Assembly (NCBI GenBank): GCA_902582405.1
Contig: CACHSA010000002.1
Location: 62,001 to 126,000 of the forward strand
Origin: an uncultured Bacteroidota bacterium
GTDB lineage: Bacteria; Bacteroidota; Bacteroidia; Flavobacteriales; Flavobacteriaceae
Direction: 5' to 3'
DNA: 64,000 nucleotides
Shown here: one piece after another, positions 28,030 through 37,820 of the stretch
Position numbering within the stretch: position 1 is the first letter of the stretch
How the letters are laid out: each line of letters begins with the position of its first letter
Made by a program: the position numbers and the translations under genes
Notes under the pieces: generated by a model
The model's input: only the letters and a program-made list of their open reading frames with translations
Database searches by the model: none
Told to the model about the DNA's origin: nothing

Positions 28030-31023
28030 TTAAAAACCTAAGTTTAAACCAATTGATATCGTCCTAGCCGCAGGAGCAGAATAAAAAACTTGTCCAATCC
28101 CACCAGCGTCAGTTCTAGATTCTGGATCATATCCAGAATAATTTGTGAACGTTAAAAGATTAAATCCTGACAAGTAGACCCTCGCATTTTTTAATTTCAA
28201 TCTTTCATTAATTTTTTCTGAAAAATTATATCCAACAGTAAGATTACGTAATCTAATGAAATCTCCATCTTCAAGATATCTTGTAGAATGACCAGTTCCA
28301 TTTGACCATCCCAGTCTTGCTTGAGGAACATCTGTCTCATCCCCAGGATTTTGCCATCTGTTTAGCTGATCTTTTGTTTGATTATCAAACCAATCACCAT
28401 TTGCAGACTGAAACCTACCAGCAGAATTGTATATGCTAGCTCCAAACTCTCCTTGGAAAATTAAAGTGAAGTCAAAATTTTTATAGGTTAAAGTGTTTGT
28501 AAGACCGAAAATGAATTTAGGCAGCGGGTTTCCAGCGACTATCCTTTTTGCATCAGTGTATTTGTTTGTAGTAGATTTGTTTAATGTTCCGTTTTCATCT
28601 GTATTTAAATAATAAAGGGCATCTCCATTTTGAGAATCAACACCAGCATACTCAGGTAAGTAAAAAGAATAGAGTGGCTCTCCTTCCCTAAGAATATTTC
28701 TAGAATTTATAACATCATTCCCTCCTGGCAAGGTAACTACCTCACTAGTATTAATTCCAACATTAAAACTTGTTTTCCAATTGAAATCTTCCTTTACAAT
28801 ATTTTTAGTATCCAATAGGAATTCAAGACCTGAATTCTTAAGCCTACCAATATTTTTTGTTATGCTTGACGCACCAGAAGAAAGTGGGAGGGGCTGATCA
28901 AAAAGAAGGTTATCGGTATCCTTGTTATAATAAGTTATTTCTCCAGAAATTTTATTTTCCAGAATTCCAAATTGTAAAGAAATATCTGTTTGCGCTGAAC
29001 TTTCCCATGAAAGCTGTGCGTTTTCGGCCTGAATTGGAGCAATCCCCGGCCTTTGATTATATGAAACCCCACCAAATAGTCCTCGTGAAGCAAAATTTCC
29101 AATTTCAGCATTCCCGACTTGCCCCCAACTAGCTCTAAATTTTAAAAAATTAATTAATCCATTATCTGCAAGAAAATCTTCCTCCGAAAGAATCCATCCA
29201 GCAGAAAATGACGGAAATGTTCCATATTGGGCATTTTTCCCAAATCGAGATGAACCGTCGTAACGAAGTCCTAACTTCAGCAAATATTTATTTTTAAAAG
29301 AATATGTTACTCTTGAAAAATATGAGAGAAAACTATAGGCGGTTGTACTTCCACTTCCAGAGGTTATTTCTGCAGCACTTGATAAAGTTTGAAAATCATC
29401 CGTTGGAAATTGTTCTCCTTGAACACTTGTAAAACGTCGATTGCTCTCGTTGTATTCAGTCCCTAAAACAGCATTTAAAATATGGTCTTCACCAAAATTT
29501 TTGTCATAGGTCAGATAATTTGAAAAAATATAATTTTCTGTTTGAACGTTGGTGGCTGTACCTTCTCCATTGGTAGACTGAAAAGGTGTTTTACTACCTC
29601 TAAACTGGTCTTCAGTTTGAGCAAACGAATCGAAAGCAAAGCTTGATGTAAATTTTAGATTAGGAATAATTTTATAGTCTCCTGAAATTTTTCCAGTTGC
29701 TCTTCTTATAATAGTAGCGAAGAAACCATATTTGTCCTCTAGTAAAAAATTTGCATATACAGTATTTGTAAAAGGTTCGCCATCAAGAAAAGCTGGTGAG
29801 ATCGGAGCCTGAGCAATAGCTTGAAGAGGGGTTACAAAGGCATTATCATTTGCAATTCTATCTATTTTTGAACGATTAAAACCTAGATTCATTGACAATG
29901 AAAACTTATCAGAAAAATTATGACTGACATTTGTTCTAGCGTTAATTTTTGTCAATTCATTACCTCTAACAATACCTTTTGTATCGTTATAGGATACTGA
30001 AAAATAATAGTTCGTTTTTTCACTTCCCCCAGACATAGAAATATCTGCATCTCTTGTATGCCCATCAACCAAAGCAATTTTTTCCCAATCAGTATCATAC
30101 GCACCTTCTTGCCATGTATAATCAGAATATCTGTCAAACCTTGCTTCTGCATAGGCAGCTCCATTACCTGGCCAACCACCATATGCAAGACCATTTTCAG
30201 CAGCCTCAGTGAAAATTTCTATATATTCATCTGCATTCATCCATTCTCTTGTTTTAGCTGGAGAACTAAAACCATTTGAAAAATTAATATTAAAGCTTGC
30301 TTCTCCAGATCTTCCTTTTTTTGTTGTTATGATAACTACACCATTTGCTCCTCTCGATCCGTAAATTGAAGCAGCAGATGCATCTTTAAGTATATCTATG
30401 GACTCAATTTCTGACGGGTTTAAGGTAATTAGAGGGTTGGTAGGAGCGCCATTGCTTGACTCATCATCATTAATCAACGGAACACCGTCAAGAACATACA
30501 AAGGGTCTGAGCCCGCACTTATACTAGATTGACCTCTTATTCGAAAATTTAATCCTGCCTCTACTTTACCGTTAGTCTGATTAATTTGTACGCCCGCCAC
30601 TCTTCCTGTGATAGCATTAAACAGGTTTGGTGTCGGGACATCACTTAAATCCTCCGAAGTTACTCTTGCAACGTTATCAGTTAAAGTTACCTTTTTTTGA
30701 GATCCATATCCAACAACCACTACTTCAGCTAATTCATTTGAAGGATTAAGTGTGACATCTATTTTATCTTGTTCCCCTACAAGAATTGTAATAGATCCAT
30801 ATCCCACAAAACTAAATTCTAAGCTGGAATTTTCATCTATATCAATTGTATAATTCCCATCAAAATCTGTACTTACACCGTTGGTTGTTCCAACTTCAAC
30901 TACTGAAGCACCTGGCAGTGGAATGCCAATTTCATCAACAACGACACCGGTAATCGTTTTTTGACCTGTGAGGATCGTCATAAATAATATGCTAAATAAA
31001 AATGAAAAAAATATTTTACTCAT
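28030..31023 (-). CDS. susC: SusC/RagA TonB-linked outer-membrane protein
   Basis: CarboxypepD_reg-like N-terminus (ITGVVVDEIGIPLPGASVVEVGTTNGVSTDFDGNYTI), plug domain with SIDILKDASAASIYGSRGANGVVIITTKKG. Confidence 0.95.
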   Translation of the reverse strand: MSKIFFSFLFSILFMTILTGQKTITGVVVDEIGIPLPGASVVEVGTTNGVSTDFDGNYTIDIDENSSLEFSFVGYGSITILVGEQDKIDVTLNPSNELAEVVVVGYGSQKKVTLTDNVARVTSEDLSDVPTPNLFNAITGRVAGVQINQTNGKVEAGLNFRIRGQSSISAGSDPLYVLDGVPLINDDESSNGAPTNPLITLNPSEIESIDILKDASAASIYGSRGANGVVIITTKKGRSGEASFNINFSNGFSSPAKTREWMNADEYIEIFTEAAENGLAYGGWPGNGAAYAEARFDRYSDYTWQEGAYDTDWEKIALVDGHTRDADISMSGGSEKTNYYFSVSYNDTKGIVRGNELTKINARTNVSHNFSDKFSLSMNLGFNRSKIDRIANDNAFVTPLQAIAQAPISPAFLDGEPFTNTVYANFLLEDKYGFFATIIRRATGKISGDYKIIPNLKFTSSFAFDSFAQTEDQFRGSKTPFQSTNGEGTATNVQTENYIFSNYLTYDKNFGEDHILNAVLGTEYNESNRRFTSVQGEQFPTDDFQTLSSAAEITSGSGSTTAYSFLSYFSRVTYSFKNKYLLKLGLRYDGSSRFGKNAQYGTFPSFSAGWILSEEDFLADNGLINFLKFRASWGQVGNAEIGNFASRGLFGGVSYNQRPGIAPIQAENAQLSWESSAQTDISLQFGILENKISGEITYYNKDTDNLLFDQPLPLSSGASSITKNIGRLKNSGLEFLLDTKNIVKEDFNWKTSFNVGINTSEVVTLPGGNDVINSRNILREGEPLYSFYLPEYAGVDSQNGDALYYLNTDENGTLNKSTTNKYTDAKRIVAGNPLPKFIFGLTNTLTYKNFDFTLIFQGEFGASIYNSAGRFQSANGDWFDNQTKDQLNRWQNPGDETDVPQARLGWSNGTGHSTRYLEDGDFIRLRNLTVGYNFSEKINERLKLKNARVYLSGFNLLTFTNYSGYDPESRTDAGGIGQVFYSAPAARTISIGLNLGF

Positions 31024-31043
31024 TGATTGCAGTTGGTTAAATG

Positions 31044-31051
31044 CAAATATA
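31044..31051 (-). promoter_or_regulatory. Putative -7 element (TATATTTG) upstream of the susCD pair
   Basis: Minus-strand TATATTTG about 20 nt upstream of the SusC ATG (31023). Confidence 0.45.
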
Positions 31052-31112
31052 TGATATTTAAATTTTTTTTGGATTGATTATATTTCAAGCATGGTGATTC
31101 CTGAGATGATTT

Positions 31113-32063
31113 TTATCTAGACTTAAATTTTTTTAAACTGTCTATTAATTTAGGAACCACATCGAAAGCATCACCAACAATACCGTAATCAGCCGCTTTA
31201 AAAAAAGGAGCTTCAGGGTCATTATTGATAACAACCTTGCATTTTGACGCATTTATACCTGCAAGATGCTGGATTGCACCGGATACCCCAATCGCAATAT
31301 ATAAATTTGATGCAACCGGTTTACCTGTTTGACCTACATGCTCGCTGTGTGGTCTCCACCCCATGTCAGAAACTGGCTTTGAACAAGCCGTAGCAGCTCC
31401 TAATATTTTTGCTAGGTCCTCAATTAAGGTCCAGTTTTCAGGACCTTTTAAACCCCTGCCGCCTGAAACTACGATTTCAGCATCAGCTATAGAAATTTTC
31501 TCTTTATCCTCTTTTACTGATTCAACTTTAAGTTTTGAGTCGATACTTTCAGGAATATAATCTTTTACTTCAAGTTTTCTTTCGCTTTTGTGTATACCGT
31601 ACGAATTATTTAAAATCCCTATAATTTTTTTGTTTGTCTTAAGTTCAGTAAATACAAATCCCTTGTTTGTAAATACACTTCTTTTTAAAACTAGTGGTGA
31701 AACACTCGAAGGAAATTCAACAACATTAGTAGCATAAGCCGCATCCAGCGAGATAGATACTACAGGAAAAATAAATCTTGAATCTGCACTAGATCCAGTT
31801 ATAAAAATTGTTCCGCCAAGGTCATTGAAATTTTTACATAATAGGTCGGCATATATTTTTGGATTAAACACATGATCAGTTTTAATGTTAATAAGTTTTT
31901 CAACACCATATTTTTGAATTTTAAGAGGATCTACTGCATTAAATGTAATTCCATATAAATTGGTTTTCATTTCATCAGCTAGTTTCCTACCGTATGAAGA
32001 CACCTCTAAGGCAGTTTTTTTGAAATTGCCATTTTCAGTTTCTAAATAAACTATAATCGCCAT
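31113..32063 (-). CDS. etfA: Electron transfer flavoprotein alpha subunit
   Basis: VVSGGRGLKGPENWTLIEDLAKILGAATACSKPVSDMGWRPHSEHVGQTGKPVASNLYIAIGVSGAIQHLAG. Confidence 0.95.
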   Translation of the reverse strand: MAIIVYLETENGNFKKTALEVSSYGRKLADEMKTNLYGITFNAVDPLKIQKYGVEKLINIKTDHVFNPKIYADLLCKNFNDLGGTIFITGSSADSRFIFPVVSISLDAAYATNVVEFPSSVSPLVLKRSVFTNKGFVFTELKTNKKIIGILNNSYGIHKSERKLEVKDYIPESIDSKLKVESVKEDKEKISIADAEIVVSGGRGLKGPENWTLIEDLAKILGAATACSKPVSDMGWRPHSEHVGQTGKPVASNLYIAIGVSGAIQHLAGINASKCKVVINNDPEAPFFKAADYGIVGDAFDVVPKLIDSLKKFKSR

Positions 32064-32064
32064 A

Positions 32065-32811
32065 CTAAATTACTTTTGCTTCATTGTGTAACAAATCTAT
32101 CAAATCATCAATTTTTTCAGGATTAACAAGTTTTACTTCACCTTTTGGTGGAAGCTTTTCGTATTTAACAGTTTGCGTTTGACACCTTTGGTATTTAGCC
32201 TCAATAATGGTTAATGGCTTTTTTCTAGACATCATAATACCTCTCATATTGGGAATTATTAAATCACTTTCTTCAACAAGTCCTTTTTGGCCACCAATCA
32301 CAAGAGGTAGAGTCCCAGATATTTCTTCCTTACCCCCATCTGTTTCTCTAGTTGCTTTGAAATTTGATTGACTTACTTCTAGGCTTACACAGTTGCTGAC
32401 ATAATTTGCATTTATTAAAGTTGCTATCATACCTGGGACCATTCCTCCGTTGTAGTCGATAGATTCCCTTCCTGCAATTATTAGATTATATTCTTTGTCC
32501 TTTACAAAATCAGAAATTTCTCTTGCAACCTGATTGGCATCCACTGGATTTGTGTCAACTCTAAAAGCTTGATCTGCACCAATAGCAAGAGCTTTTCTAA
32601 GTATAGGATCCGTATCAATCTTACCAACACATATAACATGCACTTCACAACTTTCCTTTTCTTTTAACCAGATTGCTCTAGTTAAACCAAATTCATCATT
32701 AGGATTAATTACGTACTGTATTCCTGATTTATCAAATCGAGTTTCATTTTCAATAAAATTAATTCTTGATGTTGTATCAGGAACGCTGCTAATACATACC
32801 AAAATCTTCAT
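32065..32811 (-). CDS. etfB: Electron transfer flavoprotein beta subunit
   Basis: MKILVCISSVPDTTSRINF; AGRESIDYNGGMVPGMIA; adjacent to etfA. Confidence 0.95.
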   Translation of the reverse strand: MKILVCISSVPDTTSRINFIENETRFDKSGIQYVINPNDEFGLTRAIWLKEKESCEVHVICVGKIDTDPILRKALAIGADQAFRVDTNPVDANQVAREISDFVKDKEYNLIIAGRESIDYNGGMVPGMIATLINANYVSNCVSLEVSQSNFKATRETDGGKEEISGTLPLVIGGQKGLVEESDLIIPNMRGIMMSRKKPLTIIEAKYQRCQTQTVKYEKLPPKGEVKLVNPEKIDDLIDLLHNEAKVI

Positions 32812-32881
32812 GTCTCTCTGAACTATTTAATTACACTTTAAAATTAAGTATTATTCTTGCATAATAAAATTTTTTATTCAT

Positions 32882-33769
32882 TTATATGTTAAATATTATT
32901 GGATAAGGTTTTTTTGGATCTTTATCGTAACCGTAAAAACCTCTTTTAGTCTTACATCCCAAATTTCCTTCTTCAACCATTTTAATAAGCAATTTGTTGG
33001 GTGAATATTTTTTATCGCCAAAACCATTTTCTAAGACTTTCAAAACTGATAAACAGACATCCAGTCCTATTAAATCAGCCAGTCTTAAAGGACCCATAGG
33101 GTGACCCATTCCTAATTTCATTATTTGATCAATACTATAAACATCTGCAACTCCCTGTGATAAAGTTTCAATTGCTTCATTTATCATTGAAAGTAAAATT
33201 CTATTTGAAACAAAACCTGGTGAATCCTTGACCACCAAAGGAATTTTATTAATTCTTGTAGTTAAAGATTTAGTTAGATCAACAGTTTTTTTACTTGTAT
33301 TACTACCAACTACAATTTCGACTAATGACATTACTGGAACTGGATTCATAAAATGCATGCCTATAATCCTCTCTGGATAACGAGTTTTATCTGCCAGACT
33401 TGATATAGATAATGATGACGTGTTGGATGAAATTATAACATCGCCTTTACATATAAAATCTAAATCTTTAATTATTTTTTTTTTCAGTTCAAAATTTTCA
33501 TGAACAGCTTCAATAATTAGGTCTGCCTTTTTAGCAGATTTATTTAATTCCTTCGTGAATAATATGTTTGATAATATATTTTTTTTTTGTTCGTCCTTGA
33601 TAACTCCTTTTCTTATTTGTCTATCAATATTAGTGGAAATTGTTTTTTTCGATTCAATTAATATTTCTTCACTTAAATCAATTAAACTTACTTCTAGGTC
33701 GTATTGAGCCATAATGTGTGCAATTCCTAAGCCCATTGTTCCTGCACCTATAATAGCGATTTGATTCAT
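32882..33769 (-). CDS. 3-hydroxyacyl-CoA (3-hydroxybutyryl-CoA) dehydrogenase
   Basis: IAIIGAGTMGLGIAHIMAQYDLEVSLID; SSNTSSLSISSLAD; GMHFMNPVPVMSLVEIV. Confidence 0.94.
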   Translation of the reverse strand: MNQIAIIGAGTMGLGIAHIMAQYDLEVSLIDLSEEILIESKKTISTNIDRQIRKGVIKDEQKKNILSNILFTKELNKSAKKADLIIEAVHENFELKKKIIKDLDFICKGDVIISSNTSSLSISSLADKTRYPERIIGMHFMNPVPVMSLVEIVVGSNTSKKTVDLTKSLTTRINKIPLVVKDSPGFVSNRILLSMINEAIETLSQGVADVYSIDQIMKLGMGHPMGPLRLADLIGLDVCLSVLKVLENGFGDKKYSPNKLLIKMVEEGNLGCKTKRGFYGYDKDPKKPYPIIFNI

Positions 33770-33867
33770 TTTAAAATAATTTACCCAAAATTAAAGTCTT
33801 GTTAATCTACAATATTATTTATTATTATAATTTAACGGTAGTTATTTTCATTAAAAACAACATACAA

Positions 33868-34476
33868 ATGTTAACCAATATAAAAACAATTGAAACAATA
33901 TTTAAAATGAAAGTTGCAGACAATAGAGCTTTTGTGTTAAACAAAATTGTAAATTATACACATAAAAAAATATCTGAAAACAAAATTCCAAAGCTGAACT
34001 TTATATGTACTCATAATTCAAGGAGAAGCCAATTTTGCCAGTTTTGGGCAACTTTTTTTTCTAATTATTACAATATTGAATGTAGAGTTTTTTCTGGCGG
34101 TACTTTTGAAACTCAAGTGAACAAAAATGTGATTAATAACATAAAGGATTACGGTTTCAGTATTAGTTTTAAAGAGTCAAATAATCCCATTTATTCCATA
34201 CATTATAAAAATTTAAATCTTGGTGATTATTTCTCAAAAATATACCTTGATTTAGAAAATCCAAAAAGTGAATTTGCAGCAATTATGACCTGCTCTGATG
34301 CAGAGAATAATTGTCCTTTAGTTGAAGGGGCAGAAATTAAGTTTTCCCTTCAATACGATGATCCAAAAAGGTACGATAAGTCAAAAATTGAAAAAACTGA
34401 GTACAAAAAAACTTCTGAAAAAATTGCCTCTGAGATGAATTATTTGTTTCATAAATTAAAATCCAATTATGAGTAA
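33868..34476 (+). CDS. Low-molecular-weight protein tyrosine phosphatase/arsenate reductase-like protein
   Basis: P-loop CTHNSRRS (CX5R-S) after LNFI; MTCSDAENNCPLVEGAEIKFSLQYDDPK; ATG 33868 preferred over 33799. Confidence 0.75.
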   Translation: MLTNIKTIETIFKMKVADNRAFVLNKIVNYTHKKISENKIPKLNFICTHNSRRSQFCQFWATFFSNYYNIECRVFSGGTFETQVNKNVINNIKDYGFSISFKESNNPIYSIHYKNLNLGDYFSKIYLDLENPKSEFAAIMTCSDAENNCPLVEGAEIKFSLQYDDPKRYDKSKIEKTEYKKTSEKIASEMNYLFHKLKSNYE

Positions 34477-34741
34477 TTTTAAGTCAAATAGAATTATATT
34501 TTTAGTACTTGCTTTTACTTTGTTATCATGTAAAAAGGACGACATATGTGGGATAATAATTGATAAAGTCTTTATTGAAAATCGTTACTATTTTATATTT
34601 GATTCCGATACCTTCAATCAATTTGGTGGGACAAATGTAAACCAAACTATATATTATGTGCCCGATAACAGAAGTAGTGGTGAAATAAGCGAGGACATTT
34701 ATAATGAATTTAGTATTGGAGACGAATATTGTCAATCATAG
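34469..34741 (+). CDS. Small hypothetical lipoprotein
   Basis: 90 aa, lipobox-like FTLLSCKKDD; overlaps the 3' end of the preceding gene by 8 nt. Confidence 0.5.
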   Translation: MSNFKSNRIIFLVLAFTLLSCKKDDICGIIIDKVFIENRYYFIFDSDTFNQFGGTNVNQTIYYVPDNRSSGEISEDIYNEFSIGDEYCQS

Positions 34742-35143
34742 TCTTTCCATTATAAATTCATAAGTGTCGGACAGAAAATTGATGTAATTGTCCCTAAATC
34801 CAACTTCAGATTTAAATGCTCCAATATATTCTTCTTTCACAGGAACAGGAATTTTTATCATTTTTGATTTATTGGAGTGTTCAATTATAAATTGAATGGT
34901 TATTTTAGAAGATAAAACAGGGTTTTCTCTAAGTTCTTTAATAACATATTTTAGTATTTCAATTGGCCATTGTTGAGATTCGAAACTTAAATTAAGTTCA
35001 TCAATTTCATTATTTGATGATTTAAATGCAATATCTGAGTTTACTCTTAACTCATACTTTTTTAAAAAATTGTCAAAGCTGTTTTCTTGTGTAAAAGAAA
35101 ATTGAGCTATAATTATTAAAAAAAATAAAAATTTGATGTTCAT
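34736..35143 (-). CDS. Hypothetical secreted protein
   Basis: 135 aa, signal peptide MNIKFLFFLIIIAQFSFTQ; starts where the thiolase gene ends. Confidence 0.55.
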   Translation of the reverse strand: MNIKFLFFLIIIAQFSFTQENSFDNFLKKYELRVNSDIAFKSSNNEIDELNLSFESQQWPIEILKYVIKELRENPVLSSKITIQFIIEHSNKSKMIKIPVPVKEEYIGAFKSEVGFRDNYINFLSDTYEFIMERL

Positions 35144-36324
35144 TAGTTTTTTTCAATTATGATTGCGGATGCTCCACCTCCTCCATTACAAATTATTGCT
35201 GCACCCCTCTTTAAATTTCTTTGATTTAAAGCGTAAATAAGGGTGACAACAATTCTTGCCCCAGAACATCCCAAAGGATGACCCAATGAGACTGCACCCC
35301 CGTTAACATTTACAATATCGGGATTTATTCCTAAAATTTTCATGTTTGCCAAAGTAACAACAGAAAAAGCCTCATTAATTTCAAATAGATCGATCTGCGA
35401 TAAATCTAAATTGGCCTTTCTTAATGCGATCGGTAAAACTTTTGATGGAGCGGTTGTGAACCATTTAGGTTCATTAGCAGCATCTGCATGGGAAATAATT
35501 TCAGCTAACGGCCTTAAATTTAGTTCTTTGGCTTTTTCTTCTGACATTAAAATTAACGCTGCAGAGCCGTCGTTTACTGTTGAAGCGTTAGCCGCTGTTA
35601 CGGTACCACCTTTTAAAAAAGGAGATTTCAAATTTTTAATTTTTTCAAAATTTACACCAACGCATTCCTCATCTTTTTTGAAGCTAGTTTCTTCTCCTTT
35701 TGAATCCTTAATTTTTATTTCGCAGACTTCATTATTAAAAAACCCTTTATCCCAAGCGTTCTGACTTTTCAAATATGACTCTTTACAATATTTGTCTTGC
35801 TCCGATCTTGAAATTCCATATTTTTTTGCAGTTTCCTCAGCATAAACTCCCATTACTTTATTGTGAAAGGGATCCATTAGTCCATCTACTTCCATTATGT
35901 CGTTTAATTTTGAAGCTCCAAATTTCACCCCACTTCTTAAATTGAAATAATGTGGAGACATGCTCATATTTTCCATTCCACCGGCAACAACAGTATTGTT
36001 TTCACCTAGAGCTATTGATTGAGCCGCTACTGAAATGCTTTTCATGCCCGATGAGCAAACCTTATTGATTGTGGTGCAGGGGACATGTTTTGAAATACCA
36101 CCAAAGATTGCAGCTTGTCTTGCCGGAGCTTGTCCAAGACCAGCTTGAAGCACATTCCCAAAGTAAACTTCATCAATAAGTTCAGGATTTAACGAAATGG
36201 AATTTATGGAGGCCTCAATCGCTTTAGAACCAATTAAAGTCGCAGGGACTTTAGATAAAGATCCCATGAAAGATCCAATTGGTGTCCTTTTAGCTGCAAC
36301 AATTACAACTTTATTTAATTTCAT
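35143..36324 (-). CDS. Acetyl-CoA C-acetyl/acyltransferase (thiolase)
   Basis: NKVCSSGMKSI (active Cys), NVNGGAVSLGHPLGCSGARI, CNGGGGASA. Confidence 0.95.
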   Translation of the reverse strand: MKLNKVVIVAAKRTPIGSFMGSLSKVPATLIGSKAIEASINSISLNPELIDEVYFGNVLQAGLGQAPARQAAIFGGISKHVPCTTINKVCSSGMKSISVAAQSIALGENNTVVAGGMENMSMSPHYFNLRSGVKFGASKLNDIMEVDGLMDPFHNKVMGVYAEETAKKYGISRSEQDKYCKESYLKSQNAWDKGFFNNEVCEIKIKDSKGEETSFKKDEECVGVNFEKIKNLKSPFLKGGTVTAANASTVNDGSAALILMSEEKAKELNLRPLAEIISHADAANEPKWFTTAPSKVLPIALRKANLDLSQIDLFEINEAFSVVTLANMKILGINPDIVNVNGGAVSLGHPLGCSGARIVVTLIYALNQRNLKRGAAIICNGGGGASAIIIEKN

Positions 36325-37237
36325 TACTTACTTTGTTTTCCTTAAAAATCGAAACAAATATACTCCCGTAAATAGAATGGACCAAACTTGATATCGCCGA
36401 AGGAATAGCCGTTGAAGGGTTCACATAATTTTCTTTTGCTAAGACAACTCCTAGTCCAGAATTTTGCATTCCAATTTCAATACAAATTGTTTTCGATAAT
36501 TTCTTATTTCTCAAAATAATAAAACTTATAATATATCCAATTATAAATCCCAAGAGATGTAAAGTCATAACAGAAAATATAAGTTTTATCCCTGACTCGA
36601 AAATTATTTCTTTTCCTTCTCCAATAATACTTGCTACTATTAACACTATTAACAAAACCGCAACTGAGGGAGAATAAATTATCATTCTCTTTGTAAACAA
36701 TGGAAAATATTTATTTACAACAACTCCTAAAAAAACTGGCACTATAACAACCTTTGTTGTGGTTAGTAATAGACCTGTTAAATCAACATTTATTAAATCT
36801 CCAGATATATTTGTTATCAAAAGAGGGGTTAAAATAACTCCTGCAACAGTTGATATAAAGGTCATACTAACAGAAAAGGCAACATTTAAATTTGAAAGGT
36901 ATGCTATAACATTAGATGCAGTCCCTCCTGGACAACATGAAACCAAAATTAATCCAACAGCTAAGGAATCAGGTAATTCAAAAATTTTAGTGATTATCCA
37001 GCCCAAAAAAGGCATAACTGAGAATTGAATTATTACTCCAATAATAGTCCATTTTGGATTTTTATACAATATTTTAAAATCATTGACTTTTAGTGTTAAG
37101 CCCATTCCAAGCATAATTATACCTAAACCGAAGGTTATTAGATTACCACTGAACCATGAAAATAGTTTTGGCTTTATTAAAGCAGCAAATGAGAAGAGAA
37201 TTACCCATAAAGGAAAAAGGTTTACAAAAAATCTCAA
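36311..37237 (-). CDS. Bile acid:sodium symporter (BASS) family protein
   Basis: GLGIIMLGMGLTL..NDF; LVSCCPGGTASNVIAYLSN; EIGMQNSGLGVVLA. Confidence 0.93.
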   Translation of the reverse strand: MRFFVNLFPLWVILFSFAALIKPKLFSWFSGNLITFGLGIIMLGMGLTLKVNDFKILYKNPKWTIIGVIIQFSVMPFLGWIITKIFELPDSLAVGLILVSCCPGGTASNVIAYLSNLNVAFSVSMTFISTVAGVILTPLLITNISGDLINVDLTGLLLTTTKVVIVPVFLGVVVNKYFPLFTKRMIIYSPSVAVLLIVLIVASIIGEGKEIIFESGIKLIFSVMTLHLLGFIIGYIISFIILRNKKLSKTICIEIGMQNSGLGVVLAKENYVNPSTAIPSAISSLVHSIYGSIFVSIFKENKVSNEIK

Positions 37238-37262
37238 TTAGATAAATTTAATTATATAAGTT

Positions 37263-37820
37263 TTAATATGTCCACTCTAAAGACTCCATTAATTTTGCTA
37301 TATCATTCCCTATATAATTTACAGCTGGCATTATAGAATCATAGTTTGGTTTTCTGTAAAAATATAAAGCTCCAAAAATAAAGTGATTTAGGCTGTCTGT
37401 TAAAAAAAATTGAACTTGAGAAGCAGCGTTACCCTCTATCTTAAATATAGAGCCATAGGTCTTTTTTACATTATTGAAATATGCTTTCTCGGGTATTCTA
37501 ACGGCTTTCCTTGTGTGTTTTAGTGGCATTCTATAAGCATCAGACAATAGTGAATCAAGATTATTTTGGACTTTTCTATAGGTTAAGAATATAGTCCCTT
37601 TTAAGTTTGGATAAATTATTTGATCATTACATTTACTAGAAGACACGAAATTACTATTGACATTAACTTTAAATGAATATGGGCACTTTGACTTTTTTTG
37701 AATGTAACCAGGATAAGGATATTTTAGATCTAACATCGATTTTGGTTTAGGTTTCAATGGCTTTTCCGTGCAAGAAATAATGAGTGTTGTTAAAATGAGC
37801 TGAATAAAAGACCTTTTCAC
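37263..37820 (-). CDS. gldD: Gliding motility lipoprotein GldD
   Basis: Lipobox LIISC, KPKSMLDLKYPYPGYIQ; overlaps gldE by 4 nt; known gldE-gldD synteny. Confidence 0.9.
   Translation of the reverse strand: MKRSFIQLILTTLIISCTEKPLKPKPKSMLDLKYPYPGYIQKKSKCPYSFKVNVNSNFVSSSKCNDQIIYPNLKGTIFLTYRKVQNNLDSLLSDAYRMPLKHTRKAVRIPEKAYFNNVKKTYGSIFKIEGNAASQVQFFLTDSLNHFIFGALYFYRKPNYDSIMPAVNYIGNDIAKLMESLEWTY

Noticed and set aside
34736-34741. Short convergent gene overlaps (34736-34741, 16134-16147, 43271-43274) as sequencing frameshifts
   Set aside because: Both partners at each site keep complete, plausible C-termini; this fits a compact genome.
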